In this document: positions 8,400 to 16,623 of the stretch, one piece after another
Layout of the letters: the number at the start of each line of letters is the position of its first letter
How positions within the stretch are numbered: position 1 is the first letter of the stretch
Assembly (NCBI RefSeq): GCF_001715295.1
Contig: NZ_MDKB01000002.1
Coordinates: forward strand, 889,522-953,521
Length of the DNA stretch: 64,000 nt
Direction of reading: 5' to 3'
Origin: Streptomyces griseus
Lineage (GTDB): Bacteria > Actinomycetota > Actinomycetes > Streptomycetales > Streptomycetaceae
Translations under genes and position numbers: made by a program
The notes under the pieces: generated by a model
Told to the model about the DNA's origin: nothing
Databases searched by the model: none
Seen by the model: only the letters and a program-made list of their open reading frames with translations

Positions 8400-9614
8400 T
8401 TACGAACGGTTGCCGTCGAGCAACGCAGAGGCGGTGAAGAGCTCGACCCCCACGGTGATCGCCTCCTCGTCCACGTCGAAGTTCCCGCGGTGCAGGTCCA
8501 GACCGCGGGTGTCCCCCGGCGTACGCACGCCGAGCCTGGCCATGGCTCCCGGCACGTGCTCCAGGTACCAGGAGAAGTCCTCTCCGCCGAGGCTCTGCTC
8601 GGTGTCCTCGATCGCATACGATCCGCGGCGCAGCGTCATCGCGGCGTCGAGCAGGCCGATGGACTCCGCGTCGTTCACGACGGGCGGCACGCCCCGGACG
8701 TAGTCGATCACCGTCTTGGCCCGGTGCATTCCGGCCACTTCGTCGACCGCCGCGTGGACCATGTCGGGTGCCTGCCGCCAGGTCTCCAGATCGAGGCAGC
8801 GGACCGTTCCGGACAGCTCGGCGTGCTGCGGGACGACGTTGGGCGCGTGCCCGGTCACCAGCCGGCCCCAGGTGACGGCGAGCCCGGACCGGGCGTCCAC
8901 GCGCCGCGCCAGCAGGGCGGGCACGTCCAGCGCCACCCGGGCCGCGGCGGTGACCAGGTCGGTGGTCAGGTGCGGGCGGGCCGTGTGCCCGCCGGGGCCG
9001 TCGAGGGAGATCTCCAGACGGTCGCAGGCGGAGGTGATCGCGCCGATCCGCAGCCCGATCTTCCCCACGTCCACCTTCGGGTCGCAGTGCACCCCGATGA
9101 TCCGCCCGACGCCCTTGAGCACCCCGGCGTCGATCGCGTCGGCCGCTCCGCCGGGCAGCACCTCCTCGGCCGGCTGGAAGAGCAGCCGCACCGCGTGCGG
9201 CAACCGCCCCTGCCGTTCGAGCTCGCCGAGCACCAGCCCGGCGCCCAGCACGCAGACGGTGTGGACGTCGTGCCCGCAGGCGTGCGCGCGGTCGGGCACG
9301 GTGGACCGGTAGGAGACCCCGGCCTTGGTGTCCGGGATCGGCAGCGCGTCGATGTCCGCGCGCAGCGCCAGCATGGGCGTGACGCCGTCCCATTCCCCCA
9401 CGTCACAGATGAGGCCGGTGCCTCCGGGAAGCACCTCCGGCGCCAGGCCCGCCTTCTCCAGTCTCGCCTTGATGGCGGCGGTGGTGCGGAACTCCTGGTT
9501 GCCGAGCTCGGGATGCATGTGCAGGTCACGCCGGAAGGCGATCAGCTCGGCACGGAGCTCGTCGGAGAGGATGCCGGGCATGGCGGCCTCGGCGTGGGGG
9601 GTGCGGGACTTCAC
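8400..9614 (-). CDS. M20 family amidohydrolase (aminoacylase/carboxypeptidase-like)
   Basis: A metal-dependent amidohydrolase of the M20D group (about 404 residues), which removes N-acyl groups from amino acids or related amides. Key features are FRRDLHMHPELGNQEF near the N terminus, ALRADIDALPI (metal Asp region), HACGHDVHT (metal His), LFQPAEE (Glu pair) and GVHCDPKVDVG; the late SLGGEDFSWYL carries the last ligand region. In place of the consensus metal-binding GVHAHP the protein reads GVHCDP. Start choice is uncertain: GTG at 9614 keeps the conserved KSRTPHAEAAMPG lead, ATG at 9581 has GAGG at good spacing, and GTG at 9662 is the longest reading. It sits next to the nucleoside receptor but shares no obvious regulation. 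Confidence 0.85.
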   Translation of the reverse strand: MKSRTPHAEAAMPGILSDELRAELIAFRRDLHMHPELGNQEFRTTAAIKARLEKAGLAPEVLPGGTGLICDVGEWDGVTPMLALRADIDALPIPDTKAGVSYRSTVPDRAHACGHDVHTVCVLGAGLVLGELERQGRLPHAVRLLFQPAEEVLPGGAADAIDAGVLKGVGRIIGVHCDPKVDVGKIGLRIGAITSACDRLEISLDGPGGHTARPHLTTDLVTAAARVALDVPALLARRVDARSGLAVTWGRLVTGHAPNVVPQHAELSGTVRCLDLETWRQAPDMVHAAVDEVAGMHRAKTVIDYVRGVPPVVNDAESIGLLDAAMTLRRGSYAIEDTEQSLGGEDFSWYLEHVPGAMARLGVRTPGDTRGLDLHRGNFDVDEEAITVGVELFTASALLDGNRS

Positions 9615-9921
9615 GTGGTTCACCCAGTGAAGGGTAGGCCCCTTCGCCCCCCAACTGACCACAGATCAACAAAACTTCAGCCGCTCAGCGGAACAGAAAG
9701 CGGCGTCGCGGCGTGTGACGGCCGAGGGGACTGGGTATGCTCCGGCCTTTTCCTCCACTCTTTGCCCCTGGACCGTCGTGGGGCTGCGGGGCGCCCGCGG
9801 GCGTGGTGGCCGTCGCGGCCCCTGCCTCACCATGGCCTGAATTCATCCGGGGCGCGGGCACTCGGCGGGCGGCGGGGGCGTTGGTCCTTGAGCCGTTCGC
9901 CTCGCTACCCCTGGGAGCATC
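9615..9921. other. divergent intergenic region
   Basis: About 300 bp between the amidohydrolase gene and the DUF5701 gene, containing no recognisable gene. A possible plus-strand promoter is TGTGAC at 9714-9719 and TATGCT at 9736-9741 with a 16-bp spacer, which would give the DUF5701 gene a leader of roughly 170 nt. The 11-mer GGGTGAACCAC occurs at 9615-9625 on the minus strand and again at 15530-15540. Confidence 0.4.
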
Positions 9922-10632
9922 GTGCCCGACCTCAAGCGCGCCACCCCCACCGCTCTCCCCGCCCTGCCGCCCCTGACCGTCCAGGCCGAGCGGCTGATCG
10001 AGCGGGGAGTCCATGAGATCGCGGGGCTGTCCGCGACCGGGCTCCGCGCCTTCGCCGGGACGGCCGAGGCTGCCGAGGCCTTACGGGGCACCGGGGGCAC
10101 CGGCAGCCCCCTGCTCGCCGTGCACCCCGACCGGGCACCCGCCTCCGCCCTCGCGCCGCTGCTCCGCCACGACGGGAAGCCGGGCTTCGTGGTGACCGAC
10201 ATGACCGACGTCGACCTTTTCACCCCCCTCGGCACGGTCGCGCTGCCCGACGCCCCGCTCTACCTCGTCACCGGCCTCGACCGCGGCGACCGGATGGCCG
10301 GCTGGACACCGAACGAGGCACTGCCCCACCTCGCGGCGGAGGCACGTACCCCCGTGGTGCTCACCGAGGGCATCCACTGGGTACTGCAGCAGCCCTCCGT
10401 GCTGGAGCGCAACCACTGCTTCATGACGATCGGCTCCCGGCTGCACAAGGCCGGAGGCGCACTGGACGCCCGCACTCCGGCCCTCTGGATCAGCAACGGT
10501 TCCGGGCGGGACGGCGCCGAGCGCCGCAATGCCCCCAAGGTGGGCTGGTGCTGGGCGGGGAACCGGCACACCTGGCTGGGCTTCGCCTCCGCCGCGGGCC
10601 GTCGGGGGGCGGAGCCGCCGCAGCCGACGTGA
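9922..10632 (+). CDS. DUF5701 family protein
   Basis: A 236-residue soluble protein of the actinobacterial DUF5701 family, function unknown. The family core is clear in LYLVTGLDRGDRMAGWTPNEALP (about 113-135), TPVVLTEGIHWVLQQPSVLERNHCFMTIGSR (about 143-173) and the C-terminal RNAPKVGWCWAGNRHTWLGFASA (about 203-225). No membrane segment, signal or known catalytic motif is visible. It starts with GTG at 9922 after CTGGGAG. It is convergent with the glycopolymer locus and separated from it by a terminator, so no link to that locus is implied. Confidence 0.8.
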   Translation: MPDLKRATPTALPALPPLTVQAERLIERGVHEIAGLSATGLRAFAGTAEAAEALRGTGGTGSPLLAVHPDRAPASALAPLLRHDGKPGFVVTDMTDVDLFTPLGTVALPDAPLYLVTGLDRGDRMAGWTPNEALPHLAAEARTPVVLTEGIHWVLQQPSVLERNHCFMTIGSRLHKAGGALDARTPALWISNGSGRDGAERRNAPKVGWCWAGNRHTWLGFASAAGRRGAEPPQPT

Positions 10633-10729
10633 GCGGTGCGGCAGCGCGCGGGCGAGGACCCCGTGCACCGCAGGACCCCTTCCCGGGCGGCCGCCTGGCT
10701 GCCCGGGTGTCCGGCCCGACCCGCCTGTC

Positions 10730-10755
10730 CCGGCCTCCCCCGCGCGGGAGGCCGG
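10730..10755. terminator. bidirectional terminator hairpin
   Basis: A perfect 10-bp stem (10730-10739 with 10746-10755) and 6-nt loop between two convergent genes, 11 bp from the end of the minus-strand POLYST gene. Confidence 0.65.
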
Positions 10756-10765
10756 CCGCGGCGGA

Positions 10766-11806
10766 TCAGCCCTCCGCGACCGCCGTCGCCCGCCACGGGG
10801 CCAGCCGCTGTGCGTCCCTGGCCGTTTCCGTGACCCCGCTCAGGAAGCCGTGCGCGCGCGGCGAGGCCGTGTCGCGCAGCCACTCAGGCGCTATGTCGCA
10901 CACCGCGACCTTCACCCCCGTACCCGCCAGGGCGAGCGGCAGGGTGTGGACCACCGTGGACGGGAAGCTCAGGACCGTGTGGCCGATGGGGCCGCGCCGG
11001 GCGATGAGCTCCAGGGGCAGGTCCGGGCGGACGATCTCCAGGCCGGTGGCGGCTTCCAGGGCGTGGAGCTTCTCGGCGGATTCGCGGCGGTGGGCGAAGT
11101 ACCGGGTGGCGCCGTGGGCACGGGCCAGGGAGGCGACCGCTTCCTCGTACGGGGCCGGGTCGACGACCCCCGTCTCCACCAGCGACGTACCGACCATGTC
11201 GGCCCCCTTGGTGACGGACGGCGGGCCGAAGCGCTCCCGGGTCCAGGCGAAGGTGTTGGGGGTGACCTCGACGCCCTCCGGGGCCTCCACCGGCATCGCG
11301 GTGAACACCTCGACCGTGCGGGTCGCCGAGGGCGTGAAGCTGCGGCGGGCCGCCGAGGTGACCGGGGCCAGCAGCAGTTCACGCGGGCCCCGGCTCCCCC
11401 GGCGATGCCAGCGCACCAGCCGTTCGCCGCCGGCCAGCTGGGCGACGAACTCCATGGTGGCCGTGCCGTCGTCGACCACCGTGATCCGACGGGCGCGGAC
11501 CAGGCTGAGCAGCAGTTGCACGTACCTCGAGAAGGGGTCCCCGATCAGGATGTGATCGGCCTTGCGGATCAGCGCGGTCAAGGCGCGCAGGGCCTTCAGG
11601 GGCGCGCCGGCCTCCCCGCGCGCCTCCTGCCAGCGCACGGTGACGCCCTCGTCGCGGGCCAGCTCCGCCATCCTGCGCAGCTGGCCGCGCGACATCGGGT
11701 CGACCGGGGGGAGGACGACGACCGTGGTGCCGGGTCCTCCCCTGGTGTGGGTCCACTCCAGGACGTTCAGGAGCTGGACCGGGCTCTCGACGAAGGCGAG
11801 GTTCAC
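10766..11806 (-). CDS. polysialyltransferase-like glycosyltransferase (POLYST, PF07388-like)
   Basis: A 346-residue GT-B type sialyltransferase-like protein starting at GTG 11806, 11 bp after the neuB-like stop; an open frame extending further upstream runs antiparallel through neuB and is not coding. It begins with the Rossmann-like NLAFVESPVQLLNVLEW typical of POLYST proteins. The bacterial sialyltransferase motifs are recognisable: D-D-G at 112-114, a His at 239 (FAHRRES, the HP-motif equivalent) and S-T at 283-284 (FPSTVVH). It should transfer a nonulosonic acid from its CMP donor onto an acceptor polymer; linkage and acceptor are unknown. It is the last gene of the synthase/synthetase operon. 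Confidence 0.8.
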   Translation of the reverse strand: MNLAFVESPVQLLNVLEWTHTRGGPGTTVVVLPPVDPMSRGQLRRMAELARDEGVTVRWQEARGEAGAPLKALRALTALIRKADHILIGDPFSRYVQLLLSLVRARRITVVDDGTATMEFVAQLAGGERLVRWHRRGSRGPRELLLAPVTSAARRSFTPSATRTVEVFTAMPVEAPEGVEVTPNTFAWTRERFGPPSVTKGADMVGTSLVETGVVDPAPYEEAVASLARAHGATRYFAHRRESAEKLHALEAATGLEIVRPDLPLELIARRGPIGHTVLSFPSTVVHTLPLALAGTGVKVAVCDIAPEWLRDTASPRAHGFLSGVTETARDAQRLAPWRATAVAEG

Positions 11807-11817
11807 CGGTCGGCCCG

Positions 11818-12750
11818 TCAGACCGCGACCGGCTCGGGCGCGGCGCTGTCGCTCCCGGCGACGACACCCGCGACCCGGCGGAGCTTCTTCATCGGGCCGA
11901 GCTCCGACTCGTACACCTTCTTCACGCCGTCGCCGAGCGACGCCTCGATGGTGCGGATGTCGCGGACCAGGCGGGTGAGGCCCTGGGGCTCCACGGAGGC
12001 GGCCTGGTCGGAGCCCCACATGGCGCGGTCCAGGGTGATGTGGCGCTCGACGAACGTGGCGCCGAGCGCGACGGCGGCCAGCGTGGTCTGCAGGCCGGTC
12101 TCGTGGCCGCTGTAGCCGATCGGGACGTTCGGGTACTCCTGCTGGAGGGTGTTGATGACCCGCAGGTTGAGCTCCTCGGCCTTCGCCGGGTACGTGGACG
12201 TGGCGTGGCAGAGCAGGATGTTGTCGCTGCCGAGGACCTCCACCGCGTGCCGGATCTGGCGCGGGGTGGACATGCCGGTGGAGAGGATGACGGTGCGGCC
12301 CGTGGCGCGCAGGGCGCGCAGCAGCTCGTCGTCGGTGAGGGAGGCGGAGGCCACCTTGTGCGCGGGGACGTCGAACTTCTCGAGGAAGGCGACGGCCTCG
12401 GTGTCCCACGGGGAGGCGAACCAGTCGATGCCGCGCTCGGCGCAGTGCTCGGAGATGGCCTGGTACTCGGCCTCGCCGAACTCGACGCGGTGGCGGTAGT
12501 CGATGTACGTCATCCGGCCCCAGGGCGTGTCGCGCTCGATGTCCCACTGGTCGCGCGGGGTGCAGATCTCCGGGGTGCGCTTCTGGAACTTCACGGCGTC
12601 GCAGCCGGCTTCGGCGGCCACGTCGATCAGCGCGAGGGCGTTGTCGAGGTCACCGTTGTGGTTGATGCCGATCTCGCCCGTCACGTAGACGGGGTGGCCG
12701 GGGCCCGCGGTGCGGGAGCCGAAGGTACGCAGACGGGAGGTGCCGCTCAT
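11818..12750 (-). CDS. N-acetylneuraminate synthase family protein (NeuB-like, SAF domain absent)
   Basis: A PEP-dependent nonulosonic-acid synthase of 310 residues. The TIM-barrel motifs are intact: GEIGINHNGD (25-34), VKFQKR (53-58), the metal-binding YSGHE with His216 and ERHITLDR with His237. The protein ends soon after VKKVYESELGPMKKLRRV, where NeuB/SpsE proteins normally continue into a C-terminal SAF (antifreeze-like) domain of about 60 residues that covers the partner's active site; here only a 17-residue Ala/Val/Ser tail remains. In Streptomyces the product may be Kdn rather than Neu5Ac, since poly-Kdn teichulosonic acid has been reported in the genus; the sugar cannot be decided from sequence. 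Confidence 0.88.
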   Translation of the reverse strand: MSGTSRLRTFGSRTAGPGHPVYVTGEIGINHNGDLDNALALIDVAAEAGCDAVKFQKRTPEICTPRDQWDIERDTPWGRMTYIDYRHRVEFGEAEYQAISEHCAERGIDWFASPWDTEAVAFLEKFDVPAHKVASASLTDDELLRALRATGRTVILSTGMSTPRQIRHAVEVLGSDNILLCHATSTYPAKAEELNLRVINTLQQEYPNVPIGYSGHETGLQTTLAAVALGATFVERHITLDRAMWGSDQAASVEPQGLTRLVRDIRTIEASLGDGVKKVYESELGPMKKLRRVAGVVAGSDSAAPEPVAV

Positions 12751-12762
12751 GGTGGTGCTTCC

Positions 12763-14004
12763 TTACTTGGTGGGGGTGGTGACAGGGGTTTCGGTGGTGA
12801 GGGTGGGCCCCAGGAGCCAGGCCGCGATCTCGCGGATGGCACCGAAGCCGCCGGGGGTGGTCGTGACGGCGCGCGCCGCGGCGCGTACCGAGTCGTGGGC
12901 GCTCGCCACGGCGACGGGCCAGCCCGCCAGGCCGAAGCAGGCCAGGTCGTTGACGTCGTTGCCGACGTAGAGCACGCGGTCCGGGTCGATCGACTGCTCC
13001 TCGCACCACTGCTTGAGCGCCAGGTCCTTGCGGTCGATGCCGTGCAGGACGGGGACCCGGAGCTTGCGGGCGCGGGCGGCGACGACCGGGTTCTGCTCGG
13101 TGGACAGGATGAGCAGCGGAAGGCCTGCCCTGCGCAGGGCTGCGATACCGAGGCCGTCGCCGCGGTGCACGGCGACGGTCTCGCGGCCGTCGGAGTCGAT
13201 GAGGACGCGGTCGTCGGTCTGGGTGCCGTCGAAGTCGAGCACGACGGCGTCGATGTCCGCGCGGACCGGCAGCGGGGACGGGTCGAGGAGGGGCGCGAGG
13301 GCGCGGGCGCGGGCGAGGTCGTGCGGGTCGTCGATCTCCAGCACCCGGGCCGGGTCGGTCTCCACGAGCGCGGTGTGGCCGAAGAAGCGGTGGCGGTGGG
13401 TGCGGAAGCCGGGGACGTCCATGGCGTACGCGGCCCCGGTCTCCAGGAAGTCCTGGGGACGGTCCTGCCGGCGGGGGCGCACGGCCTTGTCGTGGTTGAC
13501 GCCGTACGTCCCGTCCTCGACCGCGCTGCCGTCGCGCCACACGAAGCCGTGGAAGGGGGCGACGGTGACGGCCGTGTCGGCGCCGTCCCGGGCGACGGCG
13601 GCGGCGACGCCGTCTATGTCCTGACGGCTGACGAAGGGGCTGGTGCACTGGACGAGCAGCACCACGTCGGCCGTCCGCCCGCCGGGCAGGGCCTCGTACG
13701 CGTCCAGGGCGTGCAGGACGGCCGCCTCGCTGGTCGCGGTGTCTCCCGCGATGGCCGTGGGGCGCTGCACGCAGTGCAGCCGGGCCGCGTCGCCGAGCGA
13801 CTCCGCCGCTGCCCTGGCCGCGTCCGCGATGGCGCCGTCGTCGGTCGTGACGACGACGTCGGTGACCTCGGGGGACGCCAGGCAGGCACGGACCGCGCGG
13901 GCGACCAGGGGGACGCCGCCGACCTGGGCGAGGTTCTTGGCGGGGACGCCCTTGGACCCGCCGCGGGCGGGGATCACCGCGAGCACGGTGGGGGTCGGTG
14001 GCAT
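12763..14004 (-). CDS. CMP-nonulosonate (acylneuraminate) cytidylyltransferase fused to HAD phosphatase
   Basis: A 413-residue two-domain protein. Residues 1-235 form a NeuA-type cytidylyltransferase (IPARGGSKGVPAKN at 11-24, VVVTTDDGAIAD near 49-60, LVQCTSPFVS near 116-125, Asp/Glu pairs for metal). Residues 248-405 form a KdsC-like HAD phosphatase with the nucleophile motif DFDGTQTDD (Asp256, Asp258), LILSTEQNP (motif II) and YVGNDVNDLACF (motif III-IV). This fusion would both dephosphorylate a 9-phosphate nonulosonate and activate the sugar with CTP, consistent with a Kdn- or Neu-9-phosphate route. ATG 14004 is chosen because AGGAG precedes it closely; a longer GTG reading to 14049 overlaps the previous gene. 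Confidence 0.88.
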   Translation of the reverse strand: MPPTPTVLAVIPARGGSKGVPAKNLAQVGGVPLVARAVRACLASPEVTDVVVTTDDGAIADAARAAAESLGDAARLHCVQRPTAIAGDTATSEAAVLHALDAYEALPGGRTADVVLLVQCTSPFVSRQDIDGVAAAVARDGADTAVTVAPFHGFVWRDGSAVEDGTYGVNHDKAVRPRRQDRPQDFLETGAAYAMDVPGFRTHRHRFFGHTALVETDPARVLEIDDPHDLARARALAPLLDPSPLPVRADIDAVVLDFDGTQTDDRVLIDSDGRETVAVHRGDGLGIAALRRAGLPLLILSTEQNPVVAARARKLRVPVLHGIDRKDLALKQWCEEQSIDPDRVLYVGNDVNDLACFGLAGWPVAVASAHDSVRAAARAVTTTPGGFGAIREIAAWLLGPTLTTETPVTTPTK

Positions 14005-14045
14005 GGCTGCTCCTGAAGTGGTGGGTGCGGCGGCGGGACGGGCGG

Positions 14046-15431
14046 TCACAGCTCGCCCATCCGGCGGATCACCGGGGCGACGCGCTGGACGCCGTGGCGG
14101 TAGGCGCCGCGGGCCGCGTTGCGGACGGTCTCGCGCACCGCTCCCCTGACCCGGCCGGTCTCCTTGGGCGCGGTGGCACCCGGCAACGGGTGGCCGTCGG
14201 GGCCCAGGTGGTGGCGGGCGAGGATGCCGGGGAGGTATCCGGGGGCGGTGGCGGGGGTGTAGTAGGGGGCGAGGGCGGGGAGAGGTCCGCCGGCCAGCAG
14301 GTCACCGACCCGGGCCCGGGCGGTGTCGTACGCGGCGGGGTACGAGCCGTCCGCGGCCACGCCCTGGCCCGCCAGCCACTCCTCGTCGGGCTCCGGGCGG
14401 AACCCGCCGTCGAGGTGGTCCCAGGACGTGATGAGTCCGGAACCGATGAAGTGGTGGTTGCCGAGGGCCTCGCGGACGCCGAGGTCGGAGAGGATCGCGG
14501 TCGGGATCCGCCGGTGCAGGGATTCGAGCGCGGCGGTCGAGGAGACGGTGACCAGCAGGTCGGTGCGGTCCAGGACCTCGCCCATGTGGCCGTACACCAG
14601 GCGGAAGTTGGGCGGCAGACCGCCCGGGATCCGCTCCGCGAGGCGCTGGTAGGGGAGCTCCTCGATGTGGGTGGTGTGCTCGCCCGGCTTGGAGCGCAGC
14701 TTCAGCAGTACCTCGCGGCCGGGGTGCAGCCGGGCGTGCTCGACGAGCCGGCGCAGCAGGTACGTGCGCTCCGCGCGGGACGCCGGTACGGAGGGCTGGG
14801 CGGCGAACACGACGGTGTCACGGCCCTCCTGCGCCCGGTGCGGCTCTCCCCCGAGGAACGGCAGGGCGGCCTCGGTGACGGCGGACGCGTCGGCGCCGAC
14901 CCCCTCGTACACCGCGCGGAAACGCTCCGCGTCGTGCCGGGAGTTGGCGAGCACGACGTCGGCGCCGTGCCGCAGCAGCAGCCCGTCGGCGAGCTTCTCG
15001 TAGACCACCCCGACGTAGCCCGTGACGACGACGGGCCTGCGCGGCAGGGCGAGGGCGGCCAGGCCGTGCAGCATCGCCTGGACGGCGCCGCCGACGAGGG
15101 CCAGGACGACGAGGTCGTACCCCTCGTCCCGCACGGTGTGCAGGAACTCGACGGCGGTCACCTCCCGCACCCGGCCGGCGTCCACGCCGACCTCCCCCAC
15201 CTCGGCGAGCTGCCGGGGGGTGGGGGTGGCCCGGCCGCGCAGCAGCAGCCCGCTGATCTCGACGGGCCGCTCCCGCGGTCCCGCGCCGGCGGTCCCGGCG
15301 AGGCGGCGCGCGGTGAGCGCACCCCATTTCCACCGGGTGTCGGAGTCGGCGAGCACGGCTATGCGAAGAGCCGTGCTGTCGGCTGCTGGGGTGACGGCCG
15401 GATCAGCCGCGTTACTGGTACGAGGGGGCAC
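14046..15431 (-). CDS. DUF6716 family putative glycosyltransferase
   Basis: About 461 residues, GT-B-like, belonging to the family annotated as DUF6716 putative glycosyltransferase. It opens with a nucleotide-binding-type strand IAVLADSDTRWKWGALTARRL and contains VVVTGYVGVVYEKLADGLLLRHGADVVLANSRHDAERFRAVYEG, then VVFAAQPSVPASRAERTYLLRRLVEHARLHPGREVLLKLRSKPGE and a late STAALESLHRRIPTAILSD segment resembling the donor-binding part of GT-B enzymes. It is the first gene of the minus-strand operon with the synthetase, synthase and POLYST genes, so it probably acts on the same polymer. Start GTG 15431 is a judgement; a TTG at 15470 is the longest reading and neither has a strong ribosome binding site. 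Confidence 0.75.
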   Translation of the reverse strand: MPPRTSNAADPAVTPAADSTALRIAVLADSDTRWKWGALTARRLAGTAGAGPRERPVEISGLLLRGRATPTPRQLAEVGEVGVDAGRVREVTAVEFLHTVRDEGYDLVVLALVGGAVQAMLHGLAALALPRRPVVVTGYVGVVYEKLADGLLLRHGADVVLANSRHDAERFRAVYEGVGADASAVTEAALPFLGGEPHRAQEGRDTVVFAAQPSVPASRAERTYLLRRLVEHARLHPGREVLLKLRSKPGEHTTHIEELPYQRLAERIPGGLPPNFRLVYGHMGEVLDRTDLLVTVSSTAALESLHRRIPTAILSDLGVREALGNHHFIGSGLITSWDHLDGGFRPEPDEEWLAGQGVAADGSYPAAYDTARARVGDLLAGGPLPALAPYYTPATAPGYLPGILARHHLGPDGHPLPGATAPKETGRVRGAVRETVRNAARGAYRHGVQRVAPVIRRMGEL

Positions 15432-15615
15432 GCCGTAAAACGTAGGAAGGCTTTCCGAGCCGCGGCCCAACGTGGTGGCAACAGATGGTTAACAGCCCGC
15501 CGACGGTTGGCGAATCGACCCCTCGATCGGGTGAACCACCCCTGAATTCGGGCCGGTTCACCTTTCCGCCGCACCTCGTTCACTTTCCGTACGGGCGGAG
15601 GACAAGGCACATGCC

Positions 15616-16623
15616 GTGACCGCGTCTAGCGTGACGCGGGTGGTTAAGCTCTCCGTCATCGTGCCGTTCTACAACGTGCAGACATACGCCCCCGACACCC
15701 TCAGAAGCCTGCGTGACAACGCCCGCGAGGACTTCGAGTTCATTCTCGTCGACGACTGTTCGACCGACGGGACGCCGGAGCTCCTGCGCCGCGCCGAGGA
15801 CGAGATCGCGGGAGTGCGCGTCCACCGGCACGAGCGCAACGCCGGACTGGCCACGGCCCGCAACACCGGACTGGACGCGGCCCGTGGGGAGTACATCGCC
15901 TTCCTGGACGGTGACGACTGGCTGGCACCCGGCCACTACGCCCGGCTGCTCGCCCGGACGCAGGCGCTGGGCTGCGAGTTCGTCCGCACGGACCACGTCC
16001 AGGTCACCGGCAGGTCCCGTACGGTGCGCCGCGTCCCGCACGGCAGGCGCGGGGAGGTGAGTTCCCCCCGGGAGGCGATCCTGCCGGCCCATCGCACCAC
16101 CTCGGTGGACTACGCGTTCGCCTGGGCGGGGCTCTACCACCGCACCCTGCTGGAGCGGGGGCTGCTCCACTTCCCCGACGGGCTGCGCACCGCCGAGGAC
16201 CGGCCCTGGATCTGGCGGTTGCACCGGGAGGCGGAATCCTTCGCGGTCCTGGGAACCCTCGGCCATTTCTACCGGCGTGGAGTCGCCACGTCACTCACCC
16301 GGATCGGCGACGAGCGCCGGCTGGATTTCGTCCGCGCCTACAACCAGCTTCTCGGCGAGACGGCGGCGGACCGGGACGCGGATTCCCTTCTGCCGAAAGC
16401 AGTGCGTACGTACTGTGCGGTCATCGCCCACCATGTCGGCGCCGTCAAGGAATTCGAACCGTCCCTGGCGCGGACGCTGAAGTCCCTCTGTGCGACGGCC
16501 CTTCAGGAAATGCCCCAGAACCTGCTGGACGACACCCTCGATTCCATGGACGTACGACGGGCGACCCTGCTGCGCAGACTGCGCCGCCGGACGTCCGCCG
16601 TGAAGGAGGCGGCTTCCGCGTGA
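15616..16623 (+). CDS. family 2 glycosyltransferase
   Basis: A 335-residue GT-A enzyme. Motifs run VKLSVIVPFYNV (nucleotide-sugar strand), FILVDDCSTDGTPELL (first Asp pair), NAGLATARNTGLDAARGEYIAFLDGDDW (DXD region at about 85-112), and the acceptor-side TAEDRPWIWRLH at about 194-205. The C-terminal 130 residues are shared with the paralogue at 20930-21895, including LLPKAVRTYCAVIAHH and LDSMDVRRATLLRRL. The GTG at 15616 is preceded at distance by GGAGG and overlaps a three-codon ATG-CCG-TGA minicistron; GTG 15640 is an alternative. It overlaps the next gene by 4 bases. Confidence 0.88.
   Translation: MTASSVTRVVKLSVIVPFYNVQTYAPDTLRSLRDNAREDFEFILVDDCSTDGTPELLRRAEDEIAGVRVHRHERNAGLATARNTGLDAARGEYIAFLDGDDWLAPGHYARLLARTQALGCEFVRTDHVQVTGRSRTVRRVPHGRRGEVSSPREAILPAHRTTSVDYAFAWAGLYHRTLLERGLLHFPDGLRTAEDRPWIWRLHREAESFAVLGTLGHFYRRGVATSLTRIGDERRLDFVRAYNQLLGETAADRDADSLLPKAVRTYCAVIAHHVGAVKEFEPSLARTLKSLCATALQEMPQNLLDDTLDSMDVRRATLLRRLRRRTSAVKEAASA

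Noticed and set aside
11807..12547. N-terminal extension of the POLYST gene by about 247 codons
   Set aside because: The extension runs through the neuB-like gene in another frame; homology begins exactly at GTG 11806.
12040..14016. 658-codon plus-strand open frame opposite the NeuB and NeuA genes
   Set aside because: Antisense shadow with typical Arg/Gly/Val/Asp-rich composition; the minus strand has full catalytic motifs.
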